Shown here piece after piece: positions 1 through 7,660 of a stretch of DNA of 64,000 nucleotides. The translations under genes and the position numbers were made by a program. Source of the DNA: Glycomyces sp. TRM65418 (GTDB lineage: Bacteria; Actinomycetota; Actinomycetes; Mycobacteriales; Micromonosporaceae); assembly GCF_019710475.1 (NCBI RefSeq), contig NZ_JAJFAX010000009.1, positions 62,001-126,000 on the forward strand, in the 5' to 3' direction. The notes below the pieces were generated by a model. The model worked only from the letters and a program-made list of their open reading frames with translations, did no database searches and was not told the DNA's origin. Within the stretch, counting starts at the first letter, position 1. Each line of letters starts with the position of its first letter.

Positions 1-276
1 CTGCCGTGGCCCGCGATGCGCTACGCCTGCACCATGGTCATCGCCAAACAGACCTGGCCGATGCGCTCGTACCGGCTGCCCGACGTGGCCTCGGCGGTGG
101 GCGTGGACCTCGCCCGCCACCACGAGGCCGCTTCGGACACGCTCGCCGCCGCCGGGATCCTCGTGGCGCAGCAGCGCGCGCACGGCGTCGACAGCATCGA
201 CGGACTGCTGCAGGCCGCCAGGGTCCAATGGGGCCGGATCTACGACGGCGGCTACGACACCTGCCGCCGCAGGTGA
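1..276 (+). CDS. DnaQ-like 3'-5' exonuclease, C-terminal part (cut by window edge)
   Basis: The reading frame is open from base 1 to the stop at 274-276, so only the last 91 residues are visible. They resemble the end of an RNase T / DNA polymerase III epsilon-type exonuclease domain. The stretch with HHEAASDTLAAA gives the last catalytic His and Asp of a DEDDh active site, followed by a helix and a short tail. The enzyme would remove nucleotides from 3' ends, probably in repair or proofreading. The N-terminal DE and second D motifs lie outside the window, so the exact subfamily cannot be set. The in-frame ATG at 16 is internal. Confidence 0.75.
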   Translation: MPWPAMRYACTMVIAKQTWPMRSYRLPDVASAVGVDLARHHEAASDTLAAAGILVAQQRAHGVDSIDGLLQAARVQWGRIYDGGYDTCRRR

Positions 277-324
277 CGCCGCATCGAGCACTGAGGGTCC
301 TCAATCCCGGTCGGCGGTAAGGGC

Positions 325-534
325 ATGAGGGTCCGCTTCGGCGGACGCCGGAGGTGGAGCGTCGACGGCGAGCCCACCAGGCTGGTGTTGAACGGGTGGC
401 AGACCGTCGTCTTCTGGATCGCCTACGCGCCGCTCGCGGCGCGGGGGCCGCCGCTGGGGGTGCTGACCGTCCACTACTACCGGCGGCGCACGGCGGCGGC
501 CCCGGTACGGATGTCGCCGGGGGCCGCTCGGTGA
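325..534 (+). CDS. small hypothetical protein with one hydrophobic segment
   Basis: A 69-aa frame begins at an ATG 48 bases after the exonuclease stop. It has a basic N-terminus, one hydrophobic stretch (about residues 24-47, around QTVVFWIAYAPLAARG), then a VHYYRRR-type basic end that would stay cytoplasmic. This looks like a small single-pass membrane protein. I do not recognise a family and see no strong ribosome binding site. It could also be the tail of a longer decayed gene. Confidence 0.35.
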   Translation: MRVRFGGRRRWSVDGEPTRLVLNGWQTVVFWIAYAPLAARGPPLGVLTVHYYRRRTAAAPVRMSPGAAR

Positions 535-552
535 CAGCGGACGATCGAATCG

Positions 553-1107
553 GTGGCAAGCTGGACGCATGCACTCACTGGATTCGATGCTCACCGGTTG
601 CGGCACTTGAACCGCGCACCGGGGTTCCCGCCCTTCGTCGATGAACACCGGGCGCTCATCGCCGCGCCGCGCGAGCGCGTCTGGGAGGCCGTTCGCGCCT
701 ACGGGGAGGCGCTCGCGCGCGATCGCGGCGGCCCGCTGCCCCTCCTGCTGGGCACCGAGCCGCGCGCCGGGTTCGCCGTGTCGCGCAGGGAGCCGCGCCG
801 GTGCCTGGACCTGGAAGGCCGCCACCGGTTCTCGCGCTATCGGTTGACTTTCGAGCTGCGGGACGGCGCGGGCGGGGCGACCGAGGTGGTCGCGCGGACG
901 TTCGCCGAGTTCCCCGGACGGCGCGGGCGCGCGTACCGGGCGCTGGTCATCGGCAGCGGCGGCCATGCCGTCGCGGTGCGGGGCATGCTGCGGTCCATCG
1001 GCAAGTCGAGCCGCACCACGGGAGCGTTCGCCCCAGTCGCAGACGGCAGAGCGTCCTTGCCGCCCTCCGGTGTCGAGGACTCTCGAGACCGCTTCAAGCG
1101 TCGATGA
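553..1107 (+). CDS. SRPBCC-family (START/Bet v1-like) protein
   Basis: The frame has features of the SRPBCC ligand-binding fold. After about 35 residues comes a typical opening (HRALIAAPRERVWEAV). Then come the alternating beta segments (RRCLDLEGRHRFSRYRLTF, TEVVARTFAEFPG) and a long C-terminal helix (YRALVIGSGGHAVAVRGML). Such proteins bind small hydrophobic molecules, and the ligand here is unknown. The GTG at 553 is the furthest start; TTG codons nearer the fold are possible. The last ~25 residues look unstructured and overlap the convergent aldo/keto reductase end by 14 bases, which suggests the original stop was lost. Confidence 0.6.
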   Translation: MASWTHALTGFDAHRLRHLNRAPGFPPFVDEHRALIAAPRERVWEAVRAYGEALARDRGGPLPLLLGTEPRAGFAVSRREPRRCLDLEGRHRFSRYRLTFELRDGAGGATEVVARTFAEFPGRRGRAYRALVIGSGGHAVAVRGMLRSIGKSSRTTGAFAPVADGRASLPPSGVEDSRDRFKRR

Positions 1108-2038
1108 AGTCGGAGAGGGCGGTCAGTTCCTCGGACTCCTCGGCGGTCAGGTCCAGTTCGGCCGAGGCCAGGAGCGGGCCGAGCTGGTCGGCGGTGCGGG
1201 CCCCGGCGATCGGCGCGGCGATCCCGGGCCGGGTCCGCGTCCACGCCAGGGCGACCGACGCGATCGCGACGCCGCGGGAGCCGGCGATCCGGTCGAGCTT
1301 GTCGATGATCGCGAGCCCGGACGGGTTCAGGTGCTTGGCGGCCGAGTCGCCGCGGACGCTCTGCCGCAGGTCCGCTTCCGTGCGGTACTTGCCGGTGAGG
1401 AAGCCGGAGGCGAGCGCGTGGTACGGGAAGGCGCTCAGGTCCTCGGCCACGGCCAGGTCGCGCAGGCCCGGTTCGAAGGCGCCGCGGCTGACGAGGCTGT
1501 ACTTGGGCTGCAGCGCGACCGGTCGGGCCGCGTCGGTGCGCTCGGCGATGTCGAGCCATTCGCGCACCCGCTCGGGCCGGTAGTTCGAGATGCCGATGTG
1601 GCGGATCTTGCCTTCGGTGACGAGGGCGTCGAACGCCGCGACGGTCTCCTCCAGCGGCGTGTCCTCGTCGTCGAAGTGGGCGTAGTAGAGGTCGATCGCC
1701 TCGACGCCGAGCCGTTTCAGGGACGCTTCGGCGGCGGCCTTGACGTTCGCGGCCGAGAGGCCCTTGAACCCGGGGTGCTGGGAGACCTTCGTGGCCACCA
1801 GCGCCCGCCTGTCGCGGCGCCTGGCGAGCCACGTGCCGATGACGGCCTCGGACTCGCCGCCCGTGTTGCCCGGGGCCCAGACGGAATAGGAGTCGGCGGT
1901 GTCGATGAGGTTCCCTCCGGCGGCGGTGAACGCGTCGAGGACCGCGTGCGCCTCGGATTCGTCCGTGGTCCAGCCGAAGGTGTTGGTGCCCAGGACGAGC
2001 GGATATATGTCGAGGTCGGTTCTGCCGAGCTTCGCCAT
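1094..2038 (-). CDS. aldo/keto reductase
   Basis: A 314-aa NADPH-dependent oxidoreductase with the TIM-barrel layout of aldo/keto reductases. It has N-terminal KLGRTDLDIYPLVLGT, the catalytic Asp region LIDTADSYSVW (Asp and Tyr), Lys in LVATKVSQHPG, the LYYAHFDDEDTPLEET segment, GKIRHIGISNY and the C-terminal cofactor-phosphate segment APIAGARTADQ. The usual catalytic His after LYY is present as AHFD. I chose the ATG at 2036-2038 because GGAGG lies seven bases before it; the frame extends upstream without support. Substrate is unknown. The gene reads convergently into the SRPBCC gene. Confidence 0.88.
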   Translation of the reverse strand: MAKLGRTDLDIYPLVLGTNTFGWTTDESEAHAVLDAFTAAGGNLIDTADSYSVWAPGNTGGESEAVIGTWLARRRDRRALVATKVSQHPGFKGLSAANVKAAAEASLKRLGVEAIDLYYAHFDDEDTPLEETVAAFDALVTEGKIRHIGISNYRPERVREWLDIAERTDAARPVALQPKYSLVSRGAFEPGLRDLAVAEDLSAFPYHALASGFLTGKYRTEADLRQSVRGDSAAKHLNPSGLAIIDKLDRIAGSRGVAIASVALAWTRTRPGIAAPIAGARTADQLGPLLASAELDLTAEESEELTALSDFIDA

Positions 2039-2200
2039 GTCGTGCCTCCGTGGTGTCGGCGCTGCCGGTGCTTCGATCGGGGGGTTCCCCGGGACGCGCG
2101 GCGTCAAGCCGTCGCGGTTCCGACGGCGGTCGTGCCGCGCGTCACGGCGGTCCCTGCCTCGTTTCCGAGCGATCTCCCGAAACCCGCAGCGGCCCCGGGG

Positions 2201-2974
2201 CTAGTTGGCCTGGAAGGTCGGCATGACGGTGACCTGCTGGAAGTTGACGCGGCGCGGCTGCGCGGCGAGGAACGCGACGGTCTCGGCGATGTCGCCGGGC
2301 TCCAGGACCTCCTGGCTGGCGAACACGTCGTCGAGCCAGGCGTTGCTGTCGGCGTGGTCGACATGGCCTTGCAGCTCGGTCTTCACGATGCCGGGTTCGA
2401 TCACCGAGACCCGCACGTTCTGGGCGCCGAGTTCGGTGCGCAGGTTGCGGGAGGCGTGGGAGACGAACGCCTTCGAGCCGGTGTAGACGGCGAAGTTCGG
2501 GAAGAGGTTCTGCGCCGCGATCGAGGAGGTGTTGATCAGGTCGGCGACGCCCCTGTCCGCGGCGGCCTCGACGAGCTGCGGGACGAACGCGCCGATGGCG
2601 TTCATCAGGCCGGTGATGTTGAGGTCGATCATCCGCTGCCATTCGTCGGCGCGGACCTCGGTGATCGGCGCGGCCAGCATGACGCCGGCGTTGTTGAACA
2701 GGAGGTCGGCGGTGCCGAGTTCGGCCCGGGTCCGCTCGGCGGCGCCGCGCACGGCTTCGGCGTCGGTGACGTCGACCGCGACCGCGAGGGCGGTCCCGCC
2801 GCGCCGCTCGATGCGCTCGACCAGGGCCGCGAGCCGGTCGGCGCGGCGGGCGAGCACGGCGACCTTCGCGCCGCGCTCGGCGAGCAGTTCGGCGGTGGCC
2901 TCGCCGAGGCCGCTGGAGGCCCCGGTGACGACGGCGACGCGACCGGACAGCGGCATGTGGTGCTCAGTGGACAT
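2201..2974 (-). CDS. short-chain dehydrogenase/reductase (SDR)
   Basis: A 257-aa classical SDR. The Rossmann nucleotide site TGASSGLG is near residue 18, NNAG near residue 94, the catalytic Ser in the NTSSIAA segment, and the YTGSK (YxxxK) pair follows. The C-terminus FLAAQPRRVNFQQVTVMPT resembles YdfG-like and serine 3-dehydrogenase-like SDRs. The ATG at 2972-2974 is preceded by AAGGA. It is divergent from the XRE regulator at 3142 across a 167-base gap, so that regulator may control it. The frame could start earlier, but those residues do not look like SDR sequence. Confidence 0.88.
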   Translation of the reverse strand: MSTEHHMPLSGRVAVVTGASSGLGEATAELLAERGAKVAVLARRADRLAALVERIERRGGTALAVAVDVTDAEAVRGAAERTRAELGTADLLFNNAGVMLAAPITEVRADEWQRMIDLNITGLMNAIGAFVPQLVEAAADRGVADLINTSSIAAQNLFPNFAVYTGSKAFVSHASRNLRTELGAQNVRVSVIEPGIVKTELQGHVDHADSNAWLDDVFASQEVLEPGDIAETVAFLAAQPRRVNFQQVTVMPTFQAN

Positions 2975-3141
2975 TGCGATTCCTTCGGTGTCGTTGCTTG
3001 CCAGGACGGTTCCCCGCCCTCCAATCGAGTACAGCACCGTCGCGGCCTTGAAATCGGCGCTAAATGCGCCCTCCCGCGGCTGGTACCGCCAGTACCACCC
3101 ACGAGCGCCCGGGACCGGCCCGGCACGGGCAGAATGGGGGC

Positions 3142-3993
3142 ATGGATCGGCGCAGCGAGATCGCGGACTTCCTCCGCAGCAGACGGGCCCGCCTGAGCCC
3201 CGGCGAGGCCGGGCTCCCCGACGACGGCCGCGTCCGGCGCGTCCCGGGCCTGCGGCGCGACGAGGTGGCGCGGCTGGCGAGCATGAGCGTCGAGTACTAC
3301 ACGCGGCTCGAACAGGGCCGCGCCGGCAATCCGTCGCCCGAGATCATCGAGGCGCTGGCCGAGGCGCTGCGGCTCGACCGGTCCGAACGCGACCATCTGC
3401 AGGACCTGTTCGGCCGCCGCGGCACCTCCCGGCGCGCACCGATCGCCGCGCAGCGGGTGCGGCCGGGGCTGCTGCTGACGCTGCAGAGCCTCGAGAGCGT
3501 GCCGGCGTTCATCATCGGCCGGCGCACCGACGTCCTGGCCGCGAACCGCCTGGCGCGGGCGGTCCTGACCGACTTCGAGGCGCTGCCGGCGAAGCGGCGG
3601 AACCTCGCCCGGTTCTACCTGCTCGACCCTGCCGCGAAGGCGATCGCGCTCGACTGGGAGCGGATGGCGCGCGACACGGTGGCGATGCTGCGCTTCGACG
3701 CCGGACGGCATCCCGACGACCGGCAGCTCGCCGAACTCCTCGCCGAGCTGGAGGCGGCCTGCCCCGAGTTCGGCGAATGGTGGAACGACCACCAGGTGCT
3801 GCGGAGGACCAACGGCACCAAGCGGTACGCGCACCCCGTGGTCGGCGAGATGGAGTTCCAGTACGAGGCCTTCGAGATGCCCGGTGACCCGGACCAGTAC
3901 CTGTGCGTCTACAACGTCGAGCCCGGCTCGGCGAGCGCCGAGGCGCTGCGCCTCCTCGACAGCTGGACCGCCCCGGCCGCGCAGCGCCGCTGA
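3142..3993 (+). CDS. XRE-family regulator with MmyB-like ligand-binding domain
   Basis: A 283-aa protein. Residues about 1-85 form a Cro/C1-type helix-turn-helix (GLRRDEVARLASMSVEYYTRLEQGR). Residues about 100-280 match the MmyB-like sensor domain found next to it in actinobacteria (RTDVLAANRLARAVL, RNLARFYLLDP, LLAELEAACPEFGEWW, FEMPGDPDQYLCVYNVEPGS). The start ATG at 3142 is the first residue of the conserved MDRRSEIADFLRSRR opening. The family usually represses or activates a divergently transcribed oxidoreductase, which fits the SDR at 2201-2974. Confidence 0.9.
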   Translation: MDRRSEIADFLRSRRARLSPGEAGLPDDGRVRRVPGLRRDEVARLASMSVEYYTRLEQGRAGNPSPEIIEALAEALRLDRSERDHLQDLFGRRGTSRRAPIAAQRVRPGLLLTLQSLESVPAFIIGRRTDVLAANRLARAVLTDFEALPAKRRNLARFYLLDPAAKAIALDWERMARDTVAMLRFDAGRHPDDRQLAELLAELEAACPEFGEWWNDHQVLRRTNGTKRYAHPVVGEMEFQYEAFEMPGDPDQYLCVYNVEPGSASAEALRLLDSWTAPAAQRR

Positions 3994-4079
3994 CGCGGCC
4001 CGCACTCCCGGAAGGGCGGCGGGCGCCGCCGCGCAAAAACCGCTCGGCATCCAGCGGCACCGGGTCCGACAATGACGGG

Positions 4080-4516
4080 ATGGCCGACTGCTCCCCCGCC
4101 GAGCTCCGGGCGATCCAGGAGCGCGCCGTCCGCGCCCAGCCGATCGACCACACCGAGTACGCGGGCGGCCGGCGGCTCGGCCGCACCGCGAGCGGCTCCT
4201 GGTGGCACGGCTCGGTGATCACCACGGCGAACCCGACGACCTGTTCGCGCAGGTCGAACACGCCGAAGCGGTCGGCGTGGCGCGGGCGGTCGCGGACGTC
4301 GGCTGGACCGGCGTGTTCGCCATGGCCGTGCTCCCCGAAGCGCGCGGGCGGGGCGCGGGGCGCGCGCTGATCAGCGTCCTGGCCGAATGGGCCCGGGCGC
4401 AGGGGACGCCGACCACGCACCTGCAGGTCGAGGCCGACAACGAGCCCGCGTCGGCGCTGTACGCGAAAGCCGGGTTCACCGAGGCGCTGGCGTACCGCTG
4501 CCGCTCACAGCGCTGA
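4080..4516 (+). pseudogene. GNAT acetyltransferase remnant (frameshift plus internal deletion)
   Basis: Two frames together recall one GNAT family. Frame one from the ATG at 4080 gives the N-terminus (ELRAIQERAVRAQPIDHTEY ... GSWWHGSVI). After about base 4221 the sense continues in the next frame (HHGEPDDLFAQVEHAEAV), which needs one extra base. At about 4270 it jumps straight to the C-terminal acetyl-CoA domain (GVFAMAVLPEARGRGAGRA ... VEADNEPASALYAKAGF). Intact relatives have roughly 95-110 residues between these parts. The gene is therefore probably dead. A short C-terminal protein from 4202 to 4516 could still be translated, but it would lack half the fold. Confidence 0.6.
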
Positions 4517-4546
4517 ACCGCCGGTCTTCCTCGGCCGCACATTCAT

Positions 4547-4606
4547 GCAACGAATGGTTGCGCATTGTCGTTCTGTCGGCTAGGCTGATGTGCAACCGAT
4601 AGTTGC
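4547..4606 (+). promoter_or_regulatory. promoter with twin GCAAC-N5-GTTGC operators
   Basis: Two inverted repeats of identical design, GCAAC-N5-GTTGC, lie at 4547-4561 and 4592-4606, centres 45 bases apart. A plausible promoter sits between them: -35 TTGCGC (4558-4563), 17-base spacer, -10 TAGGCT (4581-4586). One operator overlaps the -35 and the other the transcription start/leader of the SRPBCC-ArsR operon that begins at 4621. This arrangement suits autorepression by the ArsR protein encoded at 5079. The operator match is read directly; the assignment to ArsR is inference. Confidence 0.65.
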
Positions 4607-4620
4607 GAAAGGTGGTCGAC

Positions 4621-5082
4621 ATGGAATACGGCACCATCGAGCGGGAGATCCGCATCGAAGCCTCGCCGGAGGTGGTCTTCGACGTCGTGAGCAGTCCCGA
4701 GCACCTCAAGGAGTGGTGGCCCGACGAGGCGGAGTTCGAGCCGGTGGTCGGCGCGAACGGCCGGATCGGCTTCGGGAAGGACGCCGACGGCATCACCTGG
4801 GAGCAGTTCACCGTCGTGGACGCCACGCCGCCGCGGCACTTCTCGTTCCGGTGGACGCACCCCGAAGGCGAGACCGCCGCGCCCGGCAATTCGCTGCTCG
4901 TCGTCTTCGAGCTCGAACCGGCCGGCTCGGGCACCCTGCTGAAGATGACCGAGAGCGGCTTCCGCGAACGCGGCTGGGACGAGGCCAAGGTCGCGGCCCA
5001 GTACGCCGACCACTCCAACGGCTGGGACCACTACATCCCGCGGGTCGCGCCGTACGCGGAGAAGGTCGGAGCCGGCAGATGA
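4621..5082 (+). CDS. SRPBCC/AHSA1-like protein
   Basis: A 153-aa protein of the activator-of-Hsp90-homologue-like SRPBCC group. It opens with IEREIRIEASPEVVFDVV, continues with HLKEWWPDEAEFEP, and ends with a long helix (HSNGWDHYIPRVAPYAEKV). Such proteins commonly sit beside ArsR regulators and bind unknown hydrophobic ligands. The ATG at 4621 follows an AAGG-type site and fits the fold better than the upstream TTG at 4603. Its stop overlaps the ArsR start by four bases (ATGA), so the two are translationally coupled. Confidence 0.85.
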   Translation: MEYGTIEREIRIEASPEVVFDVVSSPEHLKEWWPDEAEFEPVVGANGRIGFGKDADGITWEQFTVVDATPPRHFSFRWTHPEGETAAPGNSLLVVFELEPAGSGTLLKMTESGFRERGWDEAKVAAQYADHSNGWDHYIPRVAPYAEKVGAGR

Positions 5083-5450
5083 GCACGGCGGTCGACGACG
5101 ACCTCTGGTCGGCGGTCGGCGACCCGACCCGCCGCCGGATGCTCGACCTGCTGCTCGAGGAGGGCGGCGGAACGGCCACCAGCCTGAGCGAGCACCTGCC
5201 GGTGACCCGGCAGGCCGTGGCGAAGCACCTGCAGGTCCTCCACCGGGCCGGTCTGGTGCACGGGGCGACCACGGGACGCGAGCGGCGGTTCCGCGTCGAC
5301 GAGGCCCAGCTGTCCCGCGCCGTCATCCAGCTCAACGAGGTCGGCACGGCCTGGGATTCACGGCTCCGGCGCATCAAGCGCCTCGCCGAGACCATCGAGC
5401 GCGACAAGCGGGCAAGCGAAGAACACGACCGAAACACGGAACAGCAGTAG
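5079..5450 (+). CDS. ArsR-family winged-helix repressor
   Basis: A 123-aa ArsR/SmtB-type regulator. The winged helix reads DLWSAVGDPTRRRMLDLL, then TSLSEHLPVTRQAVAKHLQV (recognition helix) and AGLVHGATTGRERRFRVD (wing). I see no cysteine metal site of the ArsR/CadC type, which fits the ligand-independent or organic-ligand subgroup that pairs with SRPBCC genes. It overlaps the upstream gene by four bases, and the next SRPBCC gene follows after 14 bases. It probably represses its own operon through the two palindromes at 4547-4606. Confidence 0.9.
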   Translation: MSTAVDDDLWSAVGDPTRRRMLDLLLEEGGGTATSLSEHLPVTRQAVAKHLQVLHRAGLVHGATTGRERRFRVDEAQLSRAVIQLNEVGTAWDSRLRRIKRLAETIERDKRASEEHDRNTEQQ

Positions 5451-5464
5451 AGAGGAACAAGACA

Positions 5465-5908
5465 ATGGTGGACATTCTGCACCGCGTCGCCTTCGAGGGC
5501 GTCGCCCCCGAGCAGGCCTACGACGCCCTGACCACCCTGGACGGCCTGGCCGGCTGGTGGACCGAGAACACGACCGGCTCGACGGACGTCGGCGGCGTGA
5601 TCTCCTTCAAGTTCGAGCGCGGCGAGTTCGACATGAAGGTCGTCGAACTCGAGCCCGGCGAGCGCGTCCTCTGGGAGGTCGTCGGCGGGGAGAAGGAGTG
5701 GATCGGCACCAAGGTCCACTGGGACCTGCGCCGGGAGGACGACTTCACCGTCCTCCTCTTCAAGCACGAGGGGTGGCGCGAGCCGATCGAGTTCATGCAC
5801 CACTGCAGCACCAAGTGGGCCTCGTTCCTGCTGAGTCTCAAGCAGCTCCTGGAGACCGGCAAGGGAGCGCCCTGGCCGCACGACCCGCACGTCGACAACT
5901 GGGGCTGA
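5465..5908 (+). CDS. SRPBCC-family protein
   Basis: A 147-aa SRPBCC protein, third gene of the ArsR operon. Visible family features are ILHRVAFEGVAPEQAYDAL, GLAGWWTENTTGSTDVGG, the strand set FKFERGEFDMKVVELEPGERVLWEVV and the C-terminal helix with FMHHCSTKWASFLLSLKQLLE. An AGAGAGGAA ribosome site precedes the ATG. Having two different SRPBCC proteins with one ArsR suggests a paired binding or resistance function, but the ligand cannot be told from sequence. A perfect hairpin closes the operon. Confidence 0.87.
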   Translation: MVDILHRVAFEGVAPEQAYDALTTLDGLAGWWTENTTGSTDVGGVISFKFERGEFDMKVVELEPGERVLWEVVGGEKEWIGTKVHWDLRREDDFTVLLFKHEGWREPIEFMHHCSTKWASFLLSLKQLLETGKGAPWPHDPHVDNWG

Positions 5909-5917
5909 CCCGGACCG

Positions 5918-5949
5918 GGCCGCGGCGGCGCTGCAGCGCCGCCGCGGCC
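5918..5949 (+). terminator. perfect 16-bp stem hairpin after the ArsR operon
   Basis: A 32-base perfect palindrome (arms 5918-5933 and 5934-5949, centre CTGCAG, nearly all G/C) begins 10 bases after the stop of the SRPBCC gene. A few T's follow (CTTCCGTTC) but no U-run. It is the likely transcription end of the 4621-5908 operon and shields the downstream TetR gene. Confidence 0.8.
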
Positions 5950-5977
5950 TTCCGTTCGCCCAGTAATCATCCTCACA

Positions 5978-6017
5978 GTTGATTCAATCATCTTGTCGGT
6001 TGATTAACTGGTAGGTT
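5978..6017 (+). promoter_or_regulatory. TetR promoter with repeated TGATT operator motifs
   Basis: TGATTCAATCA at 5980-5990 is a perfect 5-1-5 palindrome. GTTGATT occurs at 5978-5984 and again at 5999-6005, 21 bases (two helical turns) apart. A -10-like TAGGTT at 6012-6017 lies six bases before the ATG at 6024, suggesting a leaderless mRNA with operators upstream of and around the core promoter. This is the likely binding site of the TetR protein it precedes. Confidence 0.5.
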
Positions 6018-6023
6018 CCTGCC

Positions 6024-6674
6024 ATGGAACCGAGGAAGTCCGGGCAGCGGACCCCCGAGCCCGCCGAGCGGGTCCGGGACGCCGAGCGCACCAAACGGCG
6101 ACTGCTCGAAGCGGCGATGACCGAGTTCGCCGCCAACGGCTACGACGGCGCCCGCGTGGGCGACATCGCCGCCCGTGCCGGCGTCAACAAGCAGCTCATC
6201 AGCTACTACTTCGGCGGCAAAGAGGGCCTCTACCGCGCCATGCAGCGCGAATGGCTCGAGGCCGAGCGCGACCACGCCGACGCGGACCTGCCCGCCGAGG
6301 AGGTCCTCCGCTGGTACCTCCACCGCAGCCTGGCCGACCCGCGCATCGGACGGCTGGAGCTGTGGAAGGCGCTGTCCGACGAGGTCCCGGACGAGGAGTC
6401 CCAGACCGACGTCGACCGCGAGCAGCGGGAGATGGCCCTGCGGCAGGAACGCGGCGACATCGCGCCCGACCTGGACCCGGCGGCCGTGCAGCTCGCCATG
6501 ATGGGCATGACCCTCGCCCCGGTCATGCTCCGCCGCACCGCCCGCAAGCTCTTCGGCGTCGACATCGACGACCCGGAATTCGAGACCCGATACGGCGACA
6601 CCCTGTCGCGCATCCTCGCGCGACTCGCCAGGGAACCCGAACACCACCACCCGGAAGGAACCACCACCACATGA
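6024..6674 (+). CDS. TetR-family transcriptional regulator
   Basis: A 216-aa TetR protein. The HTH is in residues about 20-70 (RTKRRLLEAAMTEFAANGYD, GDIAARAGVNKQLISYYFGG). It is followed by an all-helical ligand domain with LYRAMQREWLEAERDHADADL and a C-terminal dimer helix (YGDTLSRILARLAREPE). Its stop overlaps the start of the downstream NAD(P)-binding gene by four bases, so both are expressed together and the oxidoreductase is its probable target. The TGATT-rich repeats just upstream suggest autoregulation. Confidence 0.92.
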   Translation: MEPRKSGQRTPEPAERVRDAERTKRRLLEAAMTEFAANGYDGARVGDIAARAGVNKQLISYYFGGKEGLYRAMQREWLEAERDHADADLPAEEVLRWYLHRSLADPRIGRLELWKALSDEVPDEESQTDVDREQREMALRQERGDIAPDLDPAAVQLAMMGMTLAPVMLRRTARKLFGVDIDDPEFETRYGDTLSRILARLAREPEHHHPEGTTTT

Positions 6675-7477
6675 CCGTTCTCGTCACCGGCGCGCGCGGC
6701 GCCATCGCCCGCAACGTCATCGCGCAGCTCCTCGCCGAAGGCGCGGCCGTCCGCGCCGCCAGCCGCGACCCGCGGGCGACCGCCCTCCCTGAGGGAGTCC
6801 ATCCGGTCCGCGTCGACTTCACCGAACCCGAGACCCTCGCGCCCGCACTCGAAGGCGTCGACAAGGTCTTCCTCTACGCCGCCCCCGAGGGCGTCGACCA
6901 CTTCGTCACCGCCGCACAGGCCGCCGGGGTCCAGCACGTCGTGCTCCTGTCCTCGGCCGCCGCGGCCGACCCCGACGGCGACCAGAACGAGATCGGCCTC
7001 CAGCACCTGCGGGCCGAACGGCCCCTGGCGGCCTCGGGAATCCCGTGGACCTTCGTCCGGCCCGCCATGTTCGCCACCAACTCCCTGTGGTGGCGCGACT
7101 CGATCCGCGACGAGGGCCTCGTGCGCGTCCCCTACCCCGACGCGATGGTCAACCCGATCCACGAGCGCGACATCGCCGAGGTCGCCGTCGCCGCGCTCAC
7201 CCAGGACGGCCACGAAGGCCGGGCCCACCTCGTCGACGGACCCGGGCACCTGACCCAGCGCCGCCAGATCGAGCTGATCGGCGAGGCCGTCGGCCGCGAG
7301 ATCGCCGTCCAGGAGCTGCCTCGCGCGGTCGCCGAGCAGTTCCTGCCGACGCCGCTGCTCGACATGCTCGCCGGCGGCGAGGTGCACCGCTACGGGCCCA
7401 CCGCTGAGGCCGTCACCGGCAGGCCGGCCCGGACCTATGCGGAGTGGATCGCCGACCACGCCGACGACTTCCGCTGA
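6671..7477 (+). CDS. NmrA-like NAD(P)-binding oxidoreductase/sensor
   Basis: A 268-aa atypical SDR of the NmrA/HSCARG type. The glycine-rich dinucleotide motif TGARGAIARNVIAQL is at residues 6-20, followed by RAASRDPR, GVDKVFLYAAPEG, VLLSSAAAA, a WTFVRPAMFATNSLWW segment and MVNPIHERDIAEVAVAAL. Members bind NAD(P) and either reduce quinones or sense redox state. The canonical SDR YxxxK pair is not evident, favouring a sensor or quinone-reductase-like role. It is translationally coupled to the TetR gene and followed by a hairpin at 7531. Confidence 0.85.
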   Translation: MTVLVTGARGAIARNVIAQLLAEGAAVRAASRDPRATALPEGVHPVRVDFTEPETLAPALEGVDKVFLYAAPEGVDHFVTAAQAAGVQHVVLLSSAAAADPDGDQNEIGLQHLRAERPLAASGIPWTFVRPAMFATNSLWWRDSIRDEGLVRVPYPDAMVNPIHERDIAEVAVAALTQDGHEGRAHLVDGPGHLTQRRQIELIGEAVGREIAVQELPRAVAEQFLPTPLLDMLAGGEVHRYGPTAEAVTGRPARTYAEWIADHADDFR

Positions 7478-7530
7478 GGCCCTTGGCGACGAGACCCGGC
7501 GGGCGTCCGGACACCGTTCGGTGCGCCCGG

Positions 7531-7560
7531 GCGAGCGGGCCTCAAGTGAGGCTCGCTCGC
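7531..7560 (+). terminator. hairpin after the TetR-NmrA operon
   Basis: Arms 7531-7544 and 7547-7560 pair over 14 positions with one G-T wobble, and the effective loop is AAGT. It starts 53 bases after the NmrA-like stop and lacks a U-tract. It is the likely terminator of that operon. Confidence 0.6.
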
Positions 7561-7660
7561 CTCGCCGCGTGACACGCGCTCCGTGCACGAGCACGCCTTC
7601 TTGGGGGCCGTGCGGGCAGGAGTTCGATTGCATTCCCCGCTCCGGGGGTAAACCGGCATC

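Noticed and set aside
965-3196. 743-codon plus-strand frame opposite the aldo/keto reductase and SDR genes
   Set aside because: It runs antisense through two clear enzymes and the gap between them.
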